The notes below the pieces were generated by a model. It ran no database searches, was not told where the DNA came from, and saw only the letters and a list, made by a program, of their open reading frames with translations. The translations under genes and the position numbers were made by a program. A stretch of DNA of 64,000 bases from Streptomyces violaceoruber (lineage in GTDB: Bacteria; Actinomycetota; Actinomycetes; Streptomycetales; Streptomycetaceae), in NCBI RefSeq assembly GCF_033406955.1, contig NZ_CP137734.1:1984001-2048000 (forward strand), given 5' to 3'. Of the stretch, positions 8,883 through 17,923 are shown in pieces; positions within the stretch are counted from its first letter, which is position 1; the number at the start of each line of letters is the position of its first letter.

Positions 8883-9733
8883 GCGAACCGGCCCAGACCT
8901 CTGAACCGGCCCCGGCCCTGGTCGCCCTGCGGGGCGCGGCGTTCGCGTACGAGGAGGGTCCGGACGTGCTGACGGGCCTGGACTTCGCGGTGCGCGAGGG
9001 GCGGGCGCTGGCGCTGCTCGGCCGCAACGGCAGTGGCAAGACCACGCTGATGCGGCTGCTCAGCGGCGGACTGAGGCCGCGTACGGGGACGTTGACGCTC
9101 GGCGGGGAGCCGGTGGCCTACGACCGCAAGGGGCTGACCCGGCTGCGGACCACGGTGCAACTGGTGGTGCAGGACCCGGACGACCAGCTCTTCGCGGCCT
9201 CGGTCGGCCAGGACGTGTCCTTCGGTCCGCTGAACCTCGGCCTGTCCGACGCGGAGGTCAGGTCCCGGGTCGGGGAGGCGCTGGCCGCGCTGGACATCGC
9301 GGGACTGGCCGAGCGGCCCACGCACCTGCTGTCGTACGGGCAGCGCAAGCGGACCGCGATCGCGGGGGCGGTCGCGATGCGGCCCCGGGTGCTGATCCTC
9401 GACGAGCCGACCGCGGGGCTCGACCCGGACGGGCAGGAGCGGCTGCTCGCCACCCTGGACGGGCTGCGCGCGGGCGGCACCACCGTGGTGATGGCCACCC
9501 ACGACGTCGACCTGGCCCTGCGCTGGTCCGACGACGCCGCCCTGCTCACCCCGGAGGGGGTGCGCACCGGCCCGACCGCCGCGACGCTGGCCCGCACCGA
9601 CCTGCTGCGGCGGGCCGGGCTGCGGCTTCCCTGGGGCGTCGCGGCGACCGGACTGCTGCGGGCGCGGGGGCTGTTGGCGGACTCGGCGACGGGCCCGCGT
9701 ACGGCGGAGGAGCTGGCGGCGCTGGCGGAGTGA
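8879..9733 (+). CDS. cbiO: cobalt ECF transporter ATPase CbiO
   Basis: 284 residues. Walker A is GRNGSGKTT, the Q-loop region VVQDPDDQLFAASVGQDVSFG is typical of ECF ATPases, the signature is LSYGQRKR (a variant of LSGGQ), Walker B is VLILDEPTAGLD and the switch histidine is in MATHDVD. The GTG start overlaps the cbiQ stop (GTGA at 8879-8882). It powers cobalt import. A C-terminal ~50-residue extension is seen. It ends 16 bp from the convergent MFS gene. Confidence 0.94.
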   Translation: MSEPAQTSEPAPALVALRGAAFAYEEGPDVLTGLDFAVREGRALALLGRNGSGKTTLMRLLSGGLRPRTGTLTLGGEPVAYDRKGLTRLRTTVQLVVQDPDDQLFAASVGQDVSFGPLNLGLSDAEVRSRVGEALAALDIAGLAERPTHLLSYGQRKRTAIAGAVAMRPRVLILDEPTAGLDPDGQERLLATLDGLRAGGTTVVMATHDVDLALRWSDDAALLTPEGVRTGPTAATLARTDLLRRAGLRLPWGVAATGLLRARGLLADSATGPRTAEELAALAE

Positions 9734-9749
9734 CGAGCGCTGCCCGGGG

Positions 9750-11351
9750 TCAGCTCGCCGCGCCGCTGTACTCCGGTTCCCGGGCGTCCTCCGCCTGTTG
9801 GGCGCGGGCGCGGCGGCCGGGCAGGACGGCGAGGACGATCAGGGTGCCGGCCGCCATGATGACGCCGCCGACGAGGCTGGTCGTGGAGACGCCGTGGGCG
9901 AAGGCCTTGTTCACGGCGTCGGCGAGGGCCTGCGCCTGCTCGGGCCCGGCGGCCGGGTCGGTGGCGAGCCGCCCGGCGACGGCCAGTCCGCCGCCCACCG
10001 AGTCCTGGGCGGTGTCCAGCGCGGCGGCCGGCAGCCGGTCGCCCACCAGGCCGGCCAGTTCGTCCCGGTAGGCGGTGCCGAGCAGGGAGCCCAGGACGGC
10101 GATGCCCAGCGAGCCGCCGAGTTCCAGCGCGGTGTCGTTGGCGCCGCCGCCGACGCCCAGTTCGCTCTCCGGGAAGGACCCCATGATGGTGTCGGTGGCC
10201 GGGGAGACGCTGAGGCCGATGGCGAGGCCGAGCAGCAGCATCGGGGCGAGGAAGTCGGCGTAGGTGGAGCCCTGGTCGATCAGGACGAGCAGGAAGACGC
10301 CGACGGTGCCGATCGCCATGCCGGAGCCGACCATGGCCCGCACGCCGAGCCTCGGGGTCAGCCGCCCGGTCACCGCGGCGCCGACGAACACGGCCCCGGC
10401 CAGCGGCAGCAGCCGTACGCCGGTCTCCAGCGCGCCGAAGCCGAGCACGAACTGCAGGAACTGCGTGGCGTAGTAGATGGCGCCGTAGGTGCCGAAGAAG
10501 AAGAACAGCACCGCCAGCATGGAGCCGCTGAAGGGCCGCAGCAGGAAGCGCCGCACGTCCAGCATGGGGTGCGGGTGGCGCAGCTCCCAGGTCACGAAGC
10601 CGATCAGGCCGACGGCGGCGACGACGGCCGCGGTGACGGGGCCGGCGCCCCAGCCGAAGTGCGGGCCCTCGATGGTCGCGTAGACCAGGCTGCCCACGGA
10701 GACGATGGAGAGCAGGCCGCCGACGTAGTCGATGCGGCCCATGCCGGCCGCCCTGGACGGCGGTACGAGGACCAGCGCGCCGACGACGGCGAGGACCGCG
10801 ACGGGGACGTTGACCAGGAAGGTCGAGCCCCAGGCGTGGTCCTCCAGGAGCCACCCGGCGACCAGCGGCCCGACCGCGATGGCCAGTCCCGAGGTGGCGG
10901 TCCAGGCCGTGATGGCGCGGGCCCGCTCCCCCTTCGGGAAGACCGCGACCAGCAGGGACAGCGTGGCCGGCATGACGACGGCGGCACCGACGCCCATGAC
11001 CGCCCGGGCCGCGATGACCAGCCCCGTCTCGTGCACCAGGCTGCCCATCACCGAACCGCCCGCGAAGATCACCAGACCGGTGACCAGGGCGCCGCGGCGG
11101 CTGTACTTGTCGCCGATCGCGCCGAGCACCAGCATCAGCGCGGCGTACGGAACGGTGTAGCCGTCGATGACCCATTGCAGGTCGCTGCTGCTCAGGCCCA
11201 GGTCGGTCGTCATGTCCGGGGCCGCCACGATCAGGGACGTGTTGGCCATGACGACGATCAGCAGGCTCAGGCAGAGCACCAGGAGAGCCCACCAGCGCCG
11301 GGCGTAGGGCCCGGGCATCTTCTCGACGGGGGTGGTGGCGAGCAGGGGCAT
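9750..11351 (-). CDS. MFS drug efflux transporter, DHA2 (EmrB/QacA) type
   Basis: 533 residues and about 14 transmembrane helices. Helix 1 contains MANTSLIVAAPDM, the DHA2 motif D1 region; motif A follows in GAIGDKYSRRGALV; the antiporter motif C region is LAIAVGPLVAGWLLED in helix 5. Such proteins export lipophilic drugs using the proton gradient. The start is preceded by GGGAG. A TetR-family gene lies 155 bp upstream in the same direction, and an 18-bp palindrome lies between them, so drug-inducible repression is likely. Confidence 0.9.
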   Translation of the reverse strand: MPLLATTPVEKMPGPYARRWWALLVLCLSLLIVVMANTSLIVAAPDMTTDLGLSSSDLQWVIDGYTVPYAALMLVLGAIGDKYSRRGALVTGLVIFAGGSVMGSLVHETGLVIAARAVMGVGAAVVMPATLSLLVAVFPKGERARAITAWTATSGLAIAVGPLVAGWLLEDHAWGSTFLVNVPVAVLAVVGALVLVPPSRAAGMGRIDYVGGLLSIVSVGSLVYATIEGPHFGWGAGPVTAAVVAAVGLIGFVTWELRHPHPMLDVRRFLLRPFSGSMLAVLFFFFGTYGAIYYATQFLQFVLGFGALETGVRLLPLAGAVFVGAAVTGRLTPRLGVRAMVGSGMAIGTVGVFLLVLIDQGSTYADFLAPMLLLGLAIGLSVSPATDTIMGSFPESELGVGGGANDTALELGGSLGIAVLGSLLGTAYRDELAGLVGDRLPAAALDTAQDSVGGGLAVAGRLATDPAAGPEQAQALADAVNKAFAHGVSTTSLVGGVIMAAGTLIVLAVLPGRRARAQQAEDAREPEYSGAAS

Positions 11352-11422
11352 GGAGGGCTCCCGGAGACAAACGAGGGCGAGTTAATTGCCCATGAGTGAG
11401 CAGACAAGAGCAGCGTAGTTTG

Positions 11423-11440
11423 TTGCACATGGACGTGCAA
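11423..11440. promoter_or_regulatory. palindromic operator upstream of the MFS gene
   Basis: TTGCAC-ATGGAC-GTGCAA: perfect 6-bp arms around a 6-bp centre, 72 bp before the MFS start and within an unusually AT-rich stretch. Probable binding site of the adjacent TetR-family protein. Confidence 0.6.
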
Positions 11441-11506
11441 ATAGGGCGCCCGTCAACCGGGGCGCCTACTGAAGGGGGGTGGCCTGCTCGGCCTGGACGG
11501 GAGTGC

Positions 11507-12154
11507 CTACTCGGCCGGGACGGACTTCGCGCGCACCGCCGGGCCCACGGCCTCGACGACGGCCCGCGCCCGCCGCTCCGGCACACCGGCCGCGATGAGC
11601 ATGGCGACGGCGGTCCGGGTGCCGTCGTCCTCGAGGGCACCGGTGTTGACCTGCTCCAGGAGTGCGACGACCATCGCCTCGAGTCCCGCGCTCAGCACGG
11701 CGGGGGGCAGGTGGGCCGGGAAGACCCCGTCCAGCCGGCCGCGCTCCAGGATGGCGGTCACCTCGGCGCGGGCCGGGGCCAGGATCTCGGCCACACGCTC
11801 CACGCCCAGGTCGTGCCGGGCCAGGGCCAGCAGCATGCGGTAGCGGTCGCCCACGGACCACATCAGCAGCGTGAAGTGCGCCAGCGCCCGGTCGGCCGGT
11901 TCGTCCGGTCCCGCCGCCTCGGCCATCGCGCCGCGCAGCACCTCGGACGCCTCCTCGGCGAGGGCCTCGAGCAGCGCCGCACGCCCCGGGAAGTGGCCGA
12001 AGAGGGTACGCCGTACGACACCGGCGGCGCGGGCCAGCTCCTCCAGCGTGGTGTCCGGGTTCCGCCCCAGCTCCCGGCGGGCGGTGGCCAGGATGCGCGC
12101 CCGGTTCGACCGCGCGTTGCGGCGCTGCGGCTCACGGGCGACGGGCTTGGTCAC
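11507..12154 (-). CDS. TetR-family transcriptional regulator
   Basis: 215 residues from a GTG preceded by GAGG five bases away; an ATG at 12217 would add 21 residues without a ribosome-binding site. The N-terminal helix-turn-helix reads RILATARRELGRNPDTTLEE followed by LARAAGVVRRTLFGHFPGR, the standard TetR DNA-binding domain with an unusual RRTLFGHF recognition helix. The C-terminal ligand domain is helical. It is probably the local repressor of the downstream MFS exporter. Confidence 0.88.
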   Translation of the reverse strand: MTKPVAREPQRRNARSNRARILATARRELGRNPDTTLEELARAAGVVRRTLFGHFPGRAALLEALAEEASEVLRGAMAEAAGPDEPADRALAHFTLLMWSVGDRYRMLLALARHDLGVERVAEILAPARAEVTAILERGRLDGVFPAHLPPAVLSAGLEAMVVALLEQVNTGALEDDGTRTAVAMLIAAGVPERRARAVVEAVGPAVRAKSVPAE

Positions 12155-12282
12155 GGGAACCTCGGGGCGGGACGATGCGGGGGGCGCGGGGCGGGCGGCG
12201 TGGACGTGGTCGTACATTCTGGCACGGGGGGCGCACCCGGCAGGACATCGAGAAGGACGACGAGAAGGACGAGGTCTCGGCG

Positions 12283-12717
12283 ATGGACACGACGTGGGCG
12301 GCCGTGGCAGGTGCCGTCACCTTCCTCTGGCTCGGCATGGTGCTGGCGATCTCCTTCCTGGAGGCGCCGCTGAAGTTCCGGGCCCCAGGGGTGACGATCC
12401 CGATCGGGCTAGGCATCGGCCGCATGGTCTTCCGCGCCCTGAACCTCGCCGAGGCCGTGCTCGCCGCCGCCGTGGTCGTCGCGGTCGCCACCGGCGGCCC
12501 GTCCGCGGCGGTCGTGACGCTCACCGCCGTCGCGGTGGCGGTGCTGGCCGTGCAGCTTGCTGTCGTACGCCCCCGCCTGAACCGCCGCTCCGACGCGGTG
12601 CTCGCGGGCGAGGACCCGGCCGAGAACCGCTCCGGCGCGCACCTCCACTACGTCGCCCTGGAGATCGTGAAGGTCCTCGCCCTGCTCGCCCTGGGCTGCA
12701 CCGTCCTGGCGGTGTGA
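12283..12717 (+). CDS. small integral membrane protein, four helices
   Basis: 144 residues with about four hydrophobic helices: TWAAVAGAVTFLWLGMVLAI, one around residues 55-70, one around 75-92 and a final one with IVKVLALLALGCTVLAV. The LEAPLKFRAPG loop and the overall plan resemble the DUF4149/TMEM205-like group, but I do not recognise the family firmly. GAGG lies 8 bp before the ATG. It is divergent from the TetR gene and convergent with the chitinase gene. No function can be assigned. Confidence 0.7.
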   Translation: MDTTWAAVAGAVTFLWLGMVLAISFLEAPLKFRAPGVTIPIGLGIGRMVFRALNLAEAVLAAAVVVAVATGGPSAAVVTLTAVAVAVLAVQLAVVRPRLNRRSDAVLAGEDPAENRSGAHLHYVALEIVKVLALLALGCTVLAV

Positions 12718-12720
12718 AGG

Positions 12721-12754
12721 GGCCCTGCCGCCCCCGGCGAGGGACGGCAGGGCC
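12721..12754. terminator. bidirectional hairpin terminator
   Basis: GGCCCTGCCG (12721-12730) and CGGCAGGGCC (12745-12754) form perfect 10-bp arms around a 14-nt loop, in the 66 bp between the convergent membrane-protein and chitinase genes. Confidence 0.7.
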
Positions 12755-12783
12755 GGCGGCGCGTCACGCCGCTCCGGTTCGCG

Positions 12784-15081
12784 TCACTCCAGTCCGTCGT
12801 CCAGCGCGGTCATGAGCCGGCCGTCGGCCGTGTCGCCGGACATCTCCCAGACGAAGCCGCCCAGCAGGCCCTTGGACTTGACCCAGTCGGTCTTCTTCCC
12901 GATCGACCAGGTGTCGTCGAAGGACCACCACTGGCCGCCCGGACCGGTGTAGCCGAAGGTGGACACCGACTCCTCGTCGTGGTGGACGGTCATGGACGGG
13001 TAGCTGCCGATCAGGTTGCTGTAGCCGCGGACCCCGGCCTCCGCGGGGAACTGGCCGGGTGCCGCGCCGCCCGCGTCCTGCCACTCACCGGCGGCGCCGC
13101 CCTCGCCGACGCCCTGCCAGCCGCGCCCGTAGAACGGGAACCCGACCGTCAGTTTCCGCGGGTTGACCCCGGCGTCGAGATAGGTCTGGATCGCGTTCTC
13201 GACGCTGAAGTGGAAGGGGTAGGGGTCCTCCGCGTCGGTGTGGAGGTTGGAGGCGTGCCCGGTGCGGTCGGGCTCCCAGGAGTTGTCGCTGCCCGAGCCG
13301 TGGAAGTCGTACCCCTGCACGTTGGCGTAGTCGAGGGAGTCGAAGATCCTGGTCAGGTCCCAGCCTGCCTCGATCTTCGCCGGGTCGGCCGGGGTGAACG
13401 CGGTGAGCAGCCTGTGCTCGCCGCCCAGCGCGTCGAGCCGGGTGCGGAACTCGGCGAGCAGGGCGGTCAGGTTGTCCTTGTCCCGGGCGCCGTAGTGGTT
13501 GCCCGGGTGGCCCTCGGAGCCCGGCCACTCCCAGTCGATGTCGATGCCGTCGAAGATGCCGGCCGCGGTGCCGGGACCGCCCGCGCCGTTGTAGACGGGC
13601 AGGTTGCCCTTGATCCACACGTCGATGCAGGACTCGACGAACTTCTTCCGGGACTCCGGCGTCGCGGCGGCGTCCGAGAAGAACTTCGAGTACGTCCAGC
13701 CGCCGAGCGACACGACGACCTTGAGGTGCGGGTACTTGGCCTTGAGCTTCTTCAGCTGGTTGAGGTTGCCGCGCAGCTTGCCCCAGCCGTCGTCGGCGAC
13801 CCCGTCGACGGACTGGGCGGCGGACATGGGCCGCGCGTAGTCGGCGTCCGCGTCACCGGCGCCGGTGCCCTCGTCCGGGTCCTGCGGGTTGCCGGAGGTG
13901 CCCTTGGTGACGCCGGCCTGGCAGGTGAGGCTGGTCGGGTCGAGGTTCTCGAAGGCGTAGTTGACGACGTCCAGCTGCTTCGCCGCGCCGGAGGCGTCGA
14001 GGTTCTTCACGAAGTACTGGCGGCCGTAGATGCCCCACTGCACGAAGTACCCGACCTTGAGCTGCTTGCCCTCGCCGGCCACGTCGTCGGTGGTCGCGCG
14101 CACGGCCGCGGAGGGTGCCGAGGAGTTGTCGGCGGTGTCCCGGGCCCTGACGGTGAAGGTGTAGGCGGTGGCCGGGGAGAGTCCGTCCACCGTGGCGGTG
14201 GTGGTGTCCGCCCCGACGGTCTTCGCCAGGGTGTCGCCGCGGTAGACGTCGTAGCCGGCCACGGCCACGTTGTCGGTGGACCTGTCCCAGGCCAGGCCGA
14301 CGGTGGTGGCCGTCCTGCCGGTGGCGCGCGGGTTGCCCGGCGCGGTCGGCGGCGTCGGGTCGGTCGCCGGGTCCACCGTCTCGACGGTGAGCGGTTCACT
14401 GGCCGGTCCGACGTTGCCGCGCTTGTCGGTGGCCCGGACGGTGAAGGTGTAACTCGTCGCCGGGGTCAGGCCGGTGACGGTGGCGGAGGTGCCGCTCGTG
14501 GTGGCGACGGTCTCCGTGCCCTTGAGGACCTCGTAGGAGGTGACGGGGTGGTCACCGGGCCGGGCCGCGGCCCAGGTCAGCGCGACCGTGTGCGCGGTGA
14601 CCGCGGTCGCCTCCGGCGCGCCGGGGGCGGCCGGCGGCACGTCCGGGGTGCCGTCGCACTTGTCGCCGTTGACGGTGCAGCCGGTCGGGGTGCCGACCGG
14701 GCCGGTCGCCGAGAACTGGTAGCTGTACGGCTCGGTGGTGCCGCCTGCCGGGACCCTGCCGTTGTAGTAGGCGTTCTCGACGGTGACATGCCTGCCGGAG
14801 ACCGTGGCTTCGCCGTAGAGGTGCCCGCTCACGGACACGCCCGGCGGCAGGTCGAACTCCAGGGTCCAGCCGTCGGAGGCGGCCGTGCCGTCGTTGCGGA
14901 CGACGTACTTGCCCGTCCACCCGGACCCGTTGCTCTGGGAGGTGAAGGTCGCCGTCAGCGTTCCGGCCGCCCGGGCGGGCGCCGCGAGCGCGGTGAGCGC
15001 CGCGAGCGGCAGCAGCAACGCGGTCACCAGTGCGGCGATCCGCGCTCCGATCCTGTTCGGTGGTCTGCGCCTGTGGAACAT
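12784..15081 (-). CDS. secreted GH18 chitinase with CBM2 and two FN3 domains
   Basis: 765 residues. A signal peptide (basic FHRRR, then a long Ala/Leu core) is probably cut after ALAAPARA at residue 38. Next comes a CBM2 carbohydrate-binding module (about 39-145, with SGWTGKYVVRNDGT and SDGWTLEFDL), two fibronectin-III repeats (about 155-240 and 250-340) and a GH18 catalytic domain to the end. The catalytic signature DGIDIDWEWPG (DxxDxDxE) lies near residue 510. It hydrolyses chitin outside the cell. The ATG is preceded by GGGAGAG. Its promoter contains a DasR-type element, so it should respond to N-acetylglucosamine metabolism. Confidence 0.93.
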   Translation of the reverse strand: MFHRRRPPNRIGARIAALVTALLLPLAALTALAAPARAAGTLTATFTSQSNGSGWTGKYVVRNDGTAASDGWTLEFDLPPGVSVSGHLYGEATVSGRHVTVENAYYNGRVPAGGTTEPYSYQFSATGPVGTPTGCTVNGDKCDGTPDVPPAAPGAPEATAVTAHTVALTWAAARPGDHPVTSYEVLKGTETVATTSGTSATVTGLTPATSYTFTVRATDKRGNVGPASEPLTVETVDPATDPTPPTAPGNPRATGRTATTVGLAWDRSTDNVAVAGYDVYRGDTLAKTVGADTTTATVDGLSPATAYTFTVRARDTADNSSAPSAAVRATTDDVAGEGKQLKVGYFVQWGIYGRQYFVKNLDASGAAKQLDVVNYAFENLDPTSLTCQAGVTKGTSGNPQDPDEGTGAGDADADYARPMSAAQSVDGVADDGWGKLRGNLNQLKKLKAKYPHLKVVVSLGGWTYSKFFSDAAATPESRKKFVESCIDVWIKGNLPVYNGAGGPGTAAGIFDGIDIDWEWPGSEGHPGNHYGARDKDNLTALLAEFRTRLDALGGEHRLLTAFTPADPAKIEAGWDLTRIFDSLDYANVQGYDFHGSGSDNSWEPDRTGHASNLHTDAEDPYPFHFSVENAIQTYLDAGVNPRKLTVGFPFYGRGWQGVGEGGAAGEWQDAGGAAPGQFPAEAGVRGYSNLIGSYPSMTVHHDEESVSTFGYTGPGGQWWSFDDTWSIGKKTDWVKSKGLLGGFVWEMSGDTADGRLMTALDDGLE

Positions 15082-15154
15082 GGCTCTCCCTGTGGTGGTG
15101 GGGTGGTACAGGGGTGAGGTGAACCGTGCGCGCGTGAGGGAGTCGAGCGCCCAC

Positions 15155-15183
15155 AACGTAGAAGGTCTGGACCAATGCGTCAA
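15155..15183 (-). promoter_or_regulatory. chitinase promoter with DasR-type (dre) element
   Basis: On the minus strand TTGACG (-35, 15178-15183) and TACGTT (-10, 15155-15160) are exactly 17 bp apart. Within the spacer lies TGGTCCAGACCT (15163-15174), matching the 12-bp chitinase-promoter repeat and the DasR consensus TGGTCTAGACCA. The -35 box overlaps the stop codon of the upstream TIR-WD40 gene. Confidence 0.8.
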
Positions 15184-17921
15184 CCGTGCGCTCGGGGCTT
15201 GCCCGCGCACTGGTCCCGGTAGCCGAAGCTGTCCGAGATCCACTTCTTCCAGTCGGACTCGGACATGTTGTAGGTGATCCGCTCGCACAGGTCACCCGGC
15301 GGATCCCGGAACACGTGCCAGACCCGGGCCGCCTTGTCGGCCCCCAGGGAGATGAGGCGACTGCCGTCCCGGCTGAAGGCGACGGCCTCGACGGGGCCGG
15401 TGTGGGCGGGGATGCGGGCGGAGATCTCCCTGGCTCCGTGCGGATGGACGACGACGGAGCCGTCTTCGCCCGCCGAGGCGAACCAGCGGCCGTCGGGACC
15501 GTAGGCGACCGAACGCACCGCGCCCCGGTGCACCCCGACTCCGACCAAGGCTTCGGCACCGTGCTCCAGCCGCCAGAGCGTGCCGTCCAGGGTTCCGAGG
15601 ACCAGAGTGCGCCCGTCCGGGCTGATCACCAGGGCGCTGACCCGGTCCTCGGCCTCGAAGGTCCGCACCCTTCCGGCCTCGGCGTCGGCGACACCTCCCG
15701 TGTCGTCGCAGGCGTACGCGACCTGCATCCCGTCCTGGCTGACGGCGAGATGCCGCGCCGCGCACGTGATGTCGATCGAGGCGCCGGGCGTACCGGTGGC
15801 CTCGTCGTCGAGGTCTTCGAAGAGGAGCTTTCCCGCGTACGAGCCGACCACGATCTGCCGGCCGTGGGGCATGAAGGCCGCGCCGGCGACCGGACCGACG
15901 GAGGAGTCGAGGGTGACCGTGCGCGCCTCGGCCCCCTCCTCCCACAGCCGCAGAGCGTCGGGGCTCACGATCAGCAGGGAGGTGCCGTCGGGCGAGTAGG
16001 ACAGGCTCAGGACACCCTGCGGGAGGTCCAGTGCCGCCACTTGGACGCCGGTCTCCTGGTTGAAGACGCGCACCCCTTCTCTGCCGCCGACCGCCACCTT
16101 CGCCCCGCGGGGGGCGACGGCGAGGGCGTCCGGGGCGCTCGCGTCGTCGGGCCCGGTTCGCAGGAGGGCGTTCCCCGCGTCCCAGCGGCGCAGTGTCGCG
16201 TCCTCCCCGAGCGAGACCAGCTCACTTCCGCCGCGCGAGAAGGCGATGAAGTCGACGGGACCCGCGTGGCCGGTGAGCGGAAAGCCGATCGGGGACCCGG
16301 TCTCCGCGTTCCACTGGCGGATCGTCCGGTCGGCCCCCGCCGTGGCGATGCGGGAGCCGCCGGCGGCGAAGGCGATGGCCCGGATCGCGCCCTGGTGACC
16401 GGACATGGCCCGGCCCTCCGCCGCACCGGAGTCCGGGTCCCAAAGGCGCAGTCCGCCGTCTTCGGTACCGACGGCGAGGGCGTCTGTGTCCGGCGTGAAG
16501 GCGATGCCGCTGATCACGTCGTGCGGGTACGGAATGACGACCTCACCGGCACCCTCCGCGCCGACGCCTCGGACATGGACCTCGGAGCCCCCGTCGTTGA
16601 GCGCGTCGAAGGCGAGCTTTCGGCCGTCGGGACTGAAGACGACCCGGTCGCCCGTCACGCCCAGGGGCTCTCCGATGCGCCTTCCGCTGCCGGCGTCCCA
16701 GATCCGCAGGCCTCCCCCGGCCACGGCGACGGTCGTCCCGTCGGGGCTGAGCGCCAGGGAAGTGGTGGTGCGGCGGTCCGTGGCGAATTCGTTGATCTTC
16801 TTCCCGGACGCCACGTCCCAGAGCACGACGGCCGCTTCGTAGGCCGCGGCAAGACGTTTCCCGTCGCGCGAGAACGCGAGGGCGAGCGCCTTGGAGTCCG
16901 TGGTTTCCGCTGCTTCCAGGGCGGGCCCGGAAGGACGGCCGGTGCCGGGACTCCAGAGCGTCGGCTGCTCCTTCCCCCCGAAGGCGACCCGCCCGCCGTC
17001 GACCGTCATGGCGGCACGGCTGTCGGGACCGCTGTCGACTTCGGTGACCCGCAGCAGGTTGGGGCGGGAGTAGGCGGCGTCGAGCGCGGCGTCGTAGGCG
17101 GCCCCCTCCACCGACGGTCTCCCGGCGAGGGACCGTGCCGCCATCAGCCGTCGATAGGCACTGACGTCGTAGCCCGTCTCGGCATCGGCCAACTCGACCT
17201 GCGCCCGATGGATCGCGCTCATCACCGTGGCGTCACGGGCGTTCGCGTTCGCCCGGTCCCTTTCGGCCGTCGCGAACCAGTACTGGATCCCGAAGGAAAC
17301 GGCCAGGGTGAGGATCAGTGCCGTGGCCAGCGCACCCACGAGCAGCAGTGCCCGGTGCTCCTTGACCTCGGCGTTGTCCAGTGCGCGTTTCGAGGATCCG
17401 TGGATCGGAGCCGCCAGTGTCGCCACCGCGTCGCGGAATCCCGCGTGCCACAGGGAGAGTCGGTCCGCGTCACGGGACCAGGTGAGGTCCTGCCACAGCG
17501 GTTCCGCCTCGAAGTACCCCGACAGACTTCGCGGCAGGGCATCGGTCACCGACCAGTCGAAGTCCCCCGCCTCGTCGTCCCACCTGATGGTCCCGTCGGT
17601 GAGCGCGACGAGGAAGGTGTCGCTCGTCCTGTTGCGCTGCCAGAACTCGATCTCCTTGGCCACCCACTTCGACTCCGCGGCGGCCGGTGAGGCGAGCAGC
17701 ACGAAGAATCGCGCGTCGGCGAGCGCCCGCTCGATCGAGGCGCCGAGGGCGTGGGAGGCGGACAGGTCCGTCTGGTCCCGGAAGACGTTCAGTGCCCGGG
17801 TGCGGTACCACTTCTTGGCGAGGCGGGTGAGTCCGCGCTGGATCGACGGGGCGAGCCGGGAGTCGGCTGCCCGGCTGTACGACACGAAGGCGTCGATCCG
17901 CCTGCCGTCGCCGCCGCCCAT
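15180..17921 (-). CDS. TIR domain - transmembrane - WD40 repeat protein
   Basis: 913 residues. Residues ~8-140 form a TIR domain: DAFVSYSR at the start, DQTDLSAS in the middle, and SKWVAKEIEFW, in which Glu90 is in the position of the catalytic glutamate of NAD-cleaving TIR enzymes. A single membrane helix follows at about 191-216 (ALLLVGALATALILTLAVSF). The remaining ~600 residues are WD40 repeats with repeated units such as FSPDGRKLA and SGHQGAIRAIAF, ending each blade in WD/WN. The topology puts the TIR domain on one side of the membrane and the propeller on the other. The ATG begins two bases after the stop of the upstream gene, so the pair is co-translated. Bacterial TIR proteins commonly act in antiphage defence or signalling; the role here is inferred. 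Confidence 0.85.
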   Translation of the reverse strand: MGGGDGRRIDAFVSYSRAADSRLAPSIQRGLTRLAKKWYRTRALNVFRDQTDLSASHALGASIERALADARFFVLLASPAAAESKWVAKEIEFWQRNRTSDTFLVALTDGTIRWDDEAGDFDWSVTDALPRSLSGYFEAEPLWQDLTWSRDADRLSLWHAGFRDAVATLAAPIHGSSKRALDNAEVKEHRALLLVGALATALILTLAVSFGIQYWFATAERDRANANARDATVMSAIHRAQVELADAETGYDVSAYRRLMAARSLAGRPSVEGAAYDAALDAAYSRPNLLRVTEVDSGPDSRAAMTVDGGRVAFGGKEQPTLWSPGTGRPSGPALEAAETTDSKALALAFSRDGKRLAAAYEAAVVLWDVASGKKINEFATDRRTTTSLALSPDGTTVAVAGGGLRIWDAGSGRRIGEPLGVTGDRVVFSPDGRKLAFDALNDGGSEVHVRGVGAEGAGEVVIPYPHDVISGIAFTPDTDALAVGTEDGGLRLWDPDSGAAEGRAMSGHQGAIRAIAFAAGGSRIATAGADRTIRQWNAETGSPIGFPLTGHAGPVDFIAFSRGGSELVSLGEDATLRRWDAGNALLRTGPDDASAPDALAVAPRGAKVAVGGREGVRVFNQETGVQVAALDLPQGVLSLSYSPDGTSLLIVSPDALRLWEEGAEARTVTLDSSVGPVAGAAFMPHGRQIVVGSYAGKLLFEDLDDEATGTPGASIDITCAARHLAVSQDGMQVAYACDDTGGVADAEAGRVRTFEAEDRVSALVISPDGRTLVLGTLDGTLWRLEHGAEALVGVGVHRGAVRSVAYGPDGRWFASAGEDGSVVVHPHGAREISARIPAHTGPVEAVAFSRDGSRLISLGADKAARVWHVFRDPPGDLCERITYNMSESDWKKWISDSFGYRDQCAGKPRAHG

Positions 17922-17923
17922 CC

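Noticed and set aside
12979..15117. A long + frame opposite the chitinase
   Set aside because: Antisense shadow; the chitinase on the other strand has signal peptide, domains and catalytic motif.
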